64,000 bases of DNA from FEN-1297 sp963834015 (lineage in GTDB: Bacteria > Bacteroidota > Ignavibacteria > Ignavibacteriales > Ignavibacteriaceae): NCBI GenBank assembly GCA_963834015.1, contig CAWIAG010000003.1, positions 62,001-126,000 on the forward strand, given 5' to 3'. A program made the position numbers and the translations under genes. Shown piece after piece: positions 62,507 through 64,000 of the stretch. Under the pieces are notes generated by a model. The model was not told the origin of the DNA, did no database searches, and saw nothing but the letters and a program-made list of their open reading frames with translations. Each line of letters begins with the position of its first letter. Position 1 is the first letter of the stretch.

Positions 62507-64000
62507 ATGTCTAATAAAATTTTCAAATTAATAATTTTATTCATGATTTGTTCGGCTTCTATCATCGTTTGTTATGCTCAAAAAGGAGTTCTGAAAGCTG
62601 AAGATTTAAAATGTGAATACTTGACCAATCCGGTCATCGATGAAGCATCTCCAAGGCTTAGCTGGATGGTGTCAACTGATGTTAATAATCAAGCTCAGGC
62701 TGCCTATCAAATACTGGTTGCATCATCACAAAAACAACTCGATAACAATAATGCAGATTTATGGAATTCAGGGAAAGTAAAAAGTAATAATTTCTATCAA
62801 ATCAAATATTTGGGCAGACCACTGTTACCCCGCGAAGTTTGTTATTGGAAGGTAAGGGCCTGGGATAAAGGCGATAATCCCGGCCAATGGAGTGAACCTG
62901 CTAAATGGTCTATGGGGCTTATGAATAAAAATGAATGGAAAGCTCAATGGATAGGACTGGATCTTTATTATTTAAACCGCGACAGTTCATTTATTTTACC
63001 GCCTGTTCCGGTATTGCGAAAAGAGTTTAATCTAAAAAAAGAAATAAAAGACGCTAAAGTTTATATAACTGCACTCGGGCTGTACAATTTATATATTAAC
63101 GGACAAAAAGTTGGAGACGATTATTTTACTCCCGGCTGGACGGATTATAATAAGAGAGTTTACTATCAAAGTTACGAAGTAAAATCACTGTTGAAAAACG
63201 GGAGCAATGCAATTGGTTCAGAATTATCCTATGGATGGTATGCCGGTTATATCGGCCCTGCGGTATTTGTCGGGTTACCAAAAGTCCGGGGTTTTTATGG
63301 ACAGGTGCCAGCGCTTAAAGTACAACTTGAAATTACTTATACGGACGGTACAAAGGATATTATTATCACAGATAAATCGTGGAAAGGTTCAGACAGCCCG
63401 ATTCGTGAATCCGATATACAAATGGGAGATATTTATGATGCAGGGTTGGAATTAACGGGATGGAATAAACCGGGTTATGATGATTCAAAATGGAAAAATG
63501 TTGAAATAATACCGGGTAATGATAGAAAAATTGAAATTTATCCGGGTGTACCGGTCAGAATCACCCAGGAAATTAAACCGGCTGCAATAACACCACGGCC
63601 TGATGGAAAATATATTTTTAATATGGGACAGAATTTTGCAGGGGTTATAAAATTAAATGTAAAGGGAAGCGCTGGTCAAAAAGTAGTGATCAGGTATGGA
63701 GAAATGCTGAATAGCGATGGAAGTTTAATGACTGAAAATTTAAGAAAAGCGCGTGCTACGGATACATATATTCTAAAAGGCGACACTAATGGGGAATCAT
63801 GGATTCCTCAATTTACGTATCATGGATTCCAGTATGTGGAAATTACCGGTTACCCCGGCACTCCGGATGAAAATTCTATAACCGGATTAGTTTTAGGATC
63901 TAAAATGTCTTTTACAGCTAATTTTGAAACGAGTGATCCTGAAGTTAACCGGCTTTATAAAAACATTGTATGGACTCAAAGGTCTAATATGATTGAAGTC
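62507..64000 (+). CDS. GH78 alpha-L-rhamnosidase, 3' end outside window
   Basis: The frame opens at the ATG at 62507 and runs off the right edge without a stop (498 codons seen). A signal peptide (ending IVCYAQ) is followed by the GH78 start LKCEYLTNPVIDEASPRLSW, YWKVRAWDKGDNPGQWSEPAKW, the sandwich strand YIFNMGQNFAGVIKL and FTYHGFQYVEITGYPG. The window ends at QRSNMIEV, just before the catalytic DCPQRDE motif expected next. It is clearly a paralogue of the enzyme at 53439 (same domain order and shared strings such as GWTDYNKRVYYQ). The catalytic residues cannot be checked here. Confidence 0.88.
   Translation, partial: MSNKIFKLIILFMICSASIIVCYAQKGVLKAEDLKCEYLTNPVIDEASPRLSWMVSTDVNNQAQAAYQILVASSQKQLDNNNADLWNSGKVKSNNFYQIKYLGRPLLPREVCYWKVRAWDKGDNPGQWSEPAKWSMGLMNKNEWKAQWIGLDLYYLNRDSSFILPPVPVLRKEFNLKKEIKDAKVYITALGLYNLYINGQKVGDDYFTPGWTDYNKRVYYQSYEVKSLLKNGSNAIGSELSYGWYAGYIGPAVFVGLPKVRGFYGQVPALKVQLEITYTDGTKDIIITDKSWKGSDSPIRESDIQMGDIYDAGLELTGWNKPGYDDSKWKNVEIIPGNDRKIEIYPGVPVRITQEIKPAAITPRPDGKYIFNMGQNFAGVIKLNVKGSAGQKVVIRYGEMLNSDGSLMTENLRKARATDTYILKGDTNGESWIPQFTYHGFQYVEITGYPGTPDENSITGLVLGSKMSFTANFETSDPEVNRLYKNIVWTQRSNMIEV

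Overview
The window is AT-rich, and every gene I can support with confidence lies on the + strand. It looks like a catabolic island from a fermentative or anaerobic bacterium of the FCB group. My best guess is an Ignavibacteriota/Melioribacter-like organism. Many secreted proteins have Bacteroidota-style signal peptides ending in AQ, CQ or GQ. Unlike most Bacteroidota, many starts carry clear Shine-Dalgarno sequences (for example AAAGGAGG before 15778 and AGGAGG before 38321). No SusC/SusD pair, sulfatase, mobile element, tRNA, rRNA or CRISPR array was seen. The taxonomy is inference.

Layout. (1) 1-35476 is a cluster of secreted glycoside hydrolases: GH2, GH43/32-like propellers, a DUF6259-like barrel, two GH71/99-like proteins, two GH78-type rhamnosidases (one fused to a GH43-like propeller) and several six-hairpin enzymes. 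Set among them are a sugar-porter MFS transporter and a dispersed cobalamin methyl-transfer set: three URO-D/MtaA-like methyltransferases, one corrinoid protein, a MetH-activation-like protein, a DUF6580 membrane protein and a broken MtaB-like gene. (2) 35477-49429 is a bacterial microcompartment (BMC) operon of the Planctomycetes-Verrucomicrobia (PVM) fucose/rhamnose type. It has a DeoR regulator, PduL, three BMC-H, four BMC-P, one PduT-like BMC-T, a CoA-acylating aldehyde dehydrogenase, a PduS/RnfC-like protein, a class II aldolase, acetate kinase, rhamnulokinase, LutC and a LutB-LutA fusion. (3) 49430-64000 is a second glycosidase block: GH42, a LacI regulator, two GH78 enzymes, a large unassigned protein and GH31 with a PA14 insert.

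How the parts could work together (inference). Rhamnosidases and partner enzymes release L-rhamnose and other sugars from a rhamnose-rich glycan. Rhamnulokinase makes rhamnulose-1-phosphate, and the aldolase splits it into DHAP and L-lactaldehyde inside the shell. The aldehyde dehydrogenase, PduL and acetate kinase turn lactaldehyde into lactate with one ATP. LutC and the LutB-LutA fusion then oxidise lactate to pyruvate. No rhamnose isomerase or alcohol dehydrogenase was seen. The methyl-transfer genes amid the rhamnosidases suggest that the glycan carries O-methyl groups removed by a corrinoid route. This glycosidase, demethylase and microcompartment combination is the most interesting hypothesis here.

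Gene decay is visible at four points: a broken six-hairpin glycosidase (5931-6892), a frameshifted and shortened mtaB-like gene (22978-23378), a C-terminal remnant of a RhaT rhamnose symporter (53211-53396), and a stop at codon 3 of rhamnulokinase (45142-45144).
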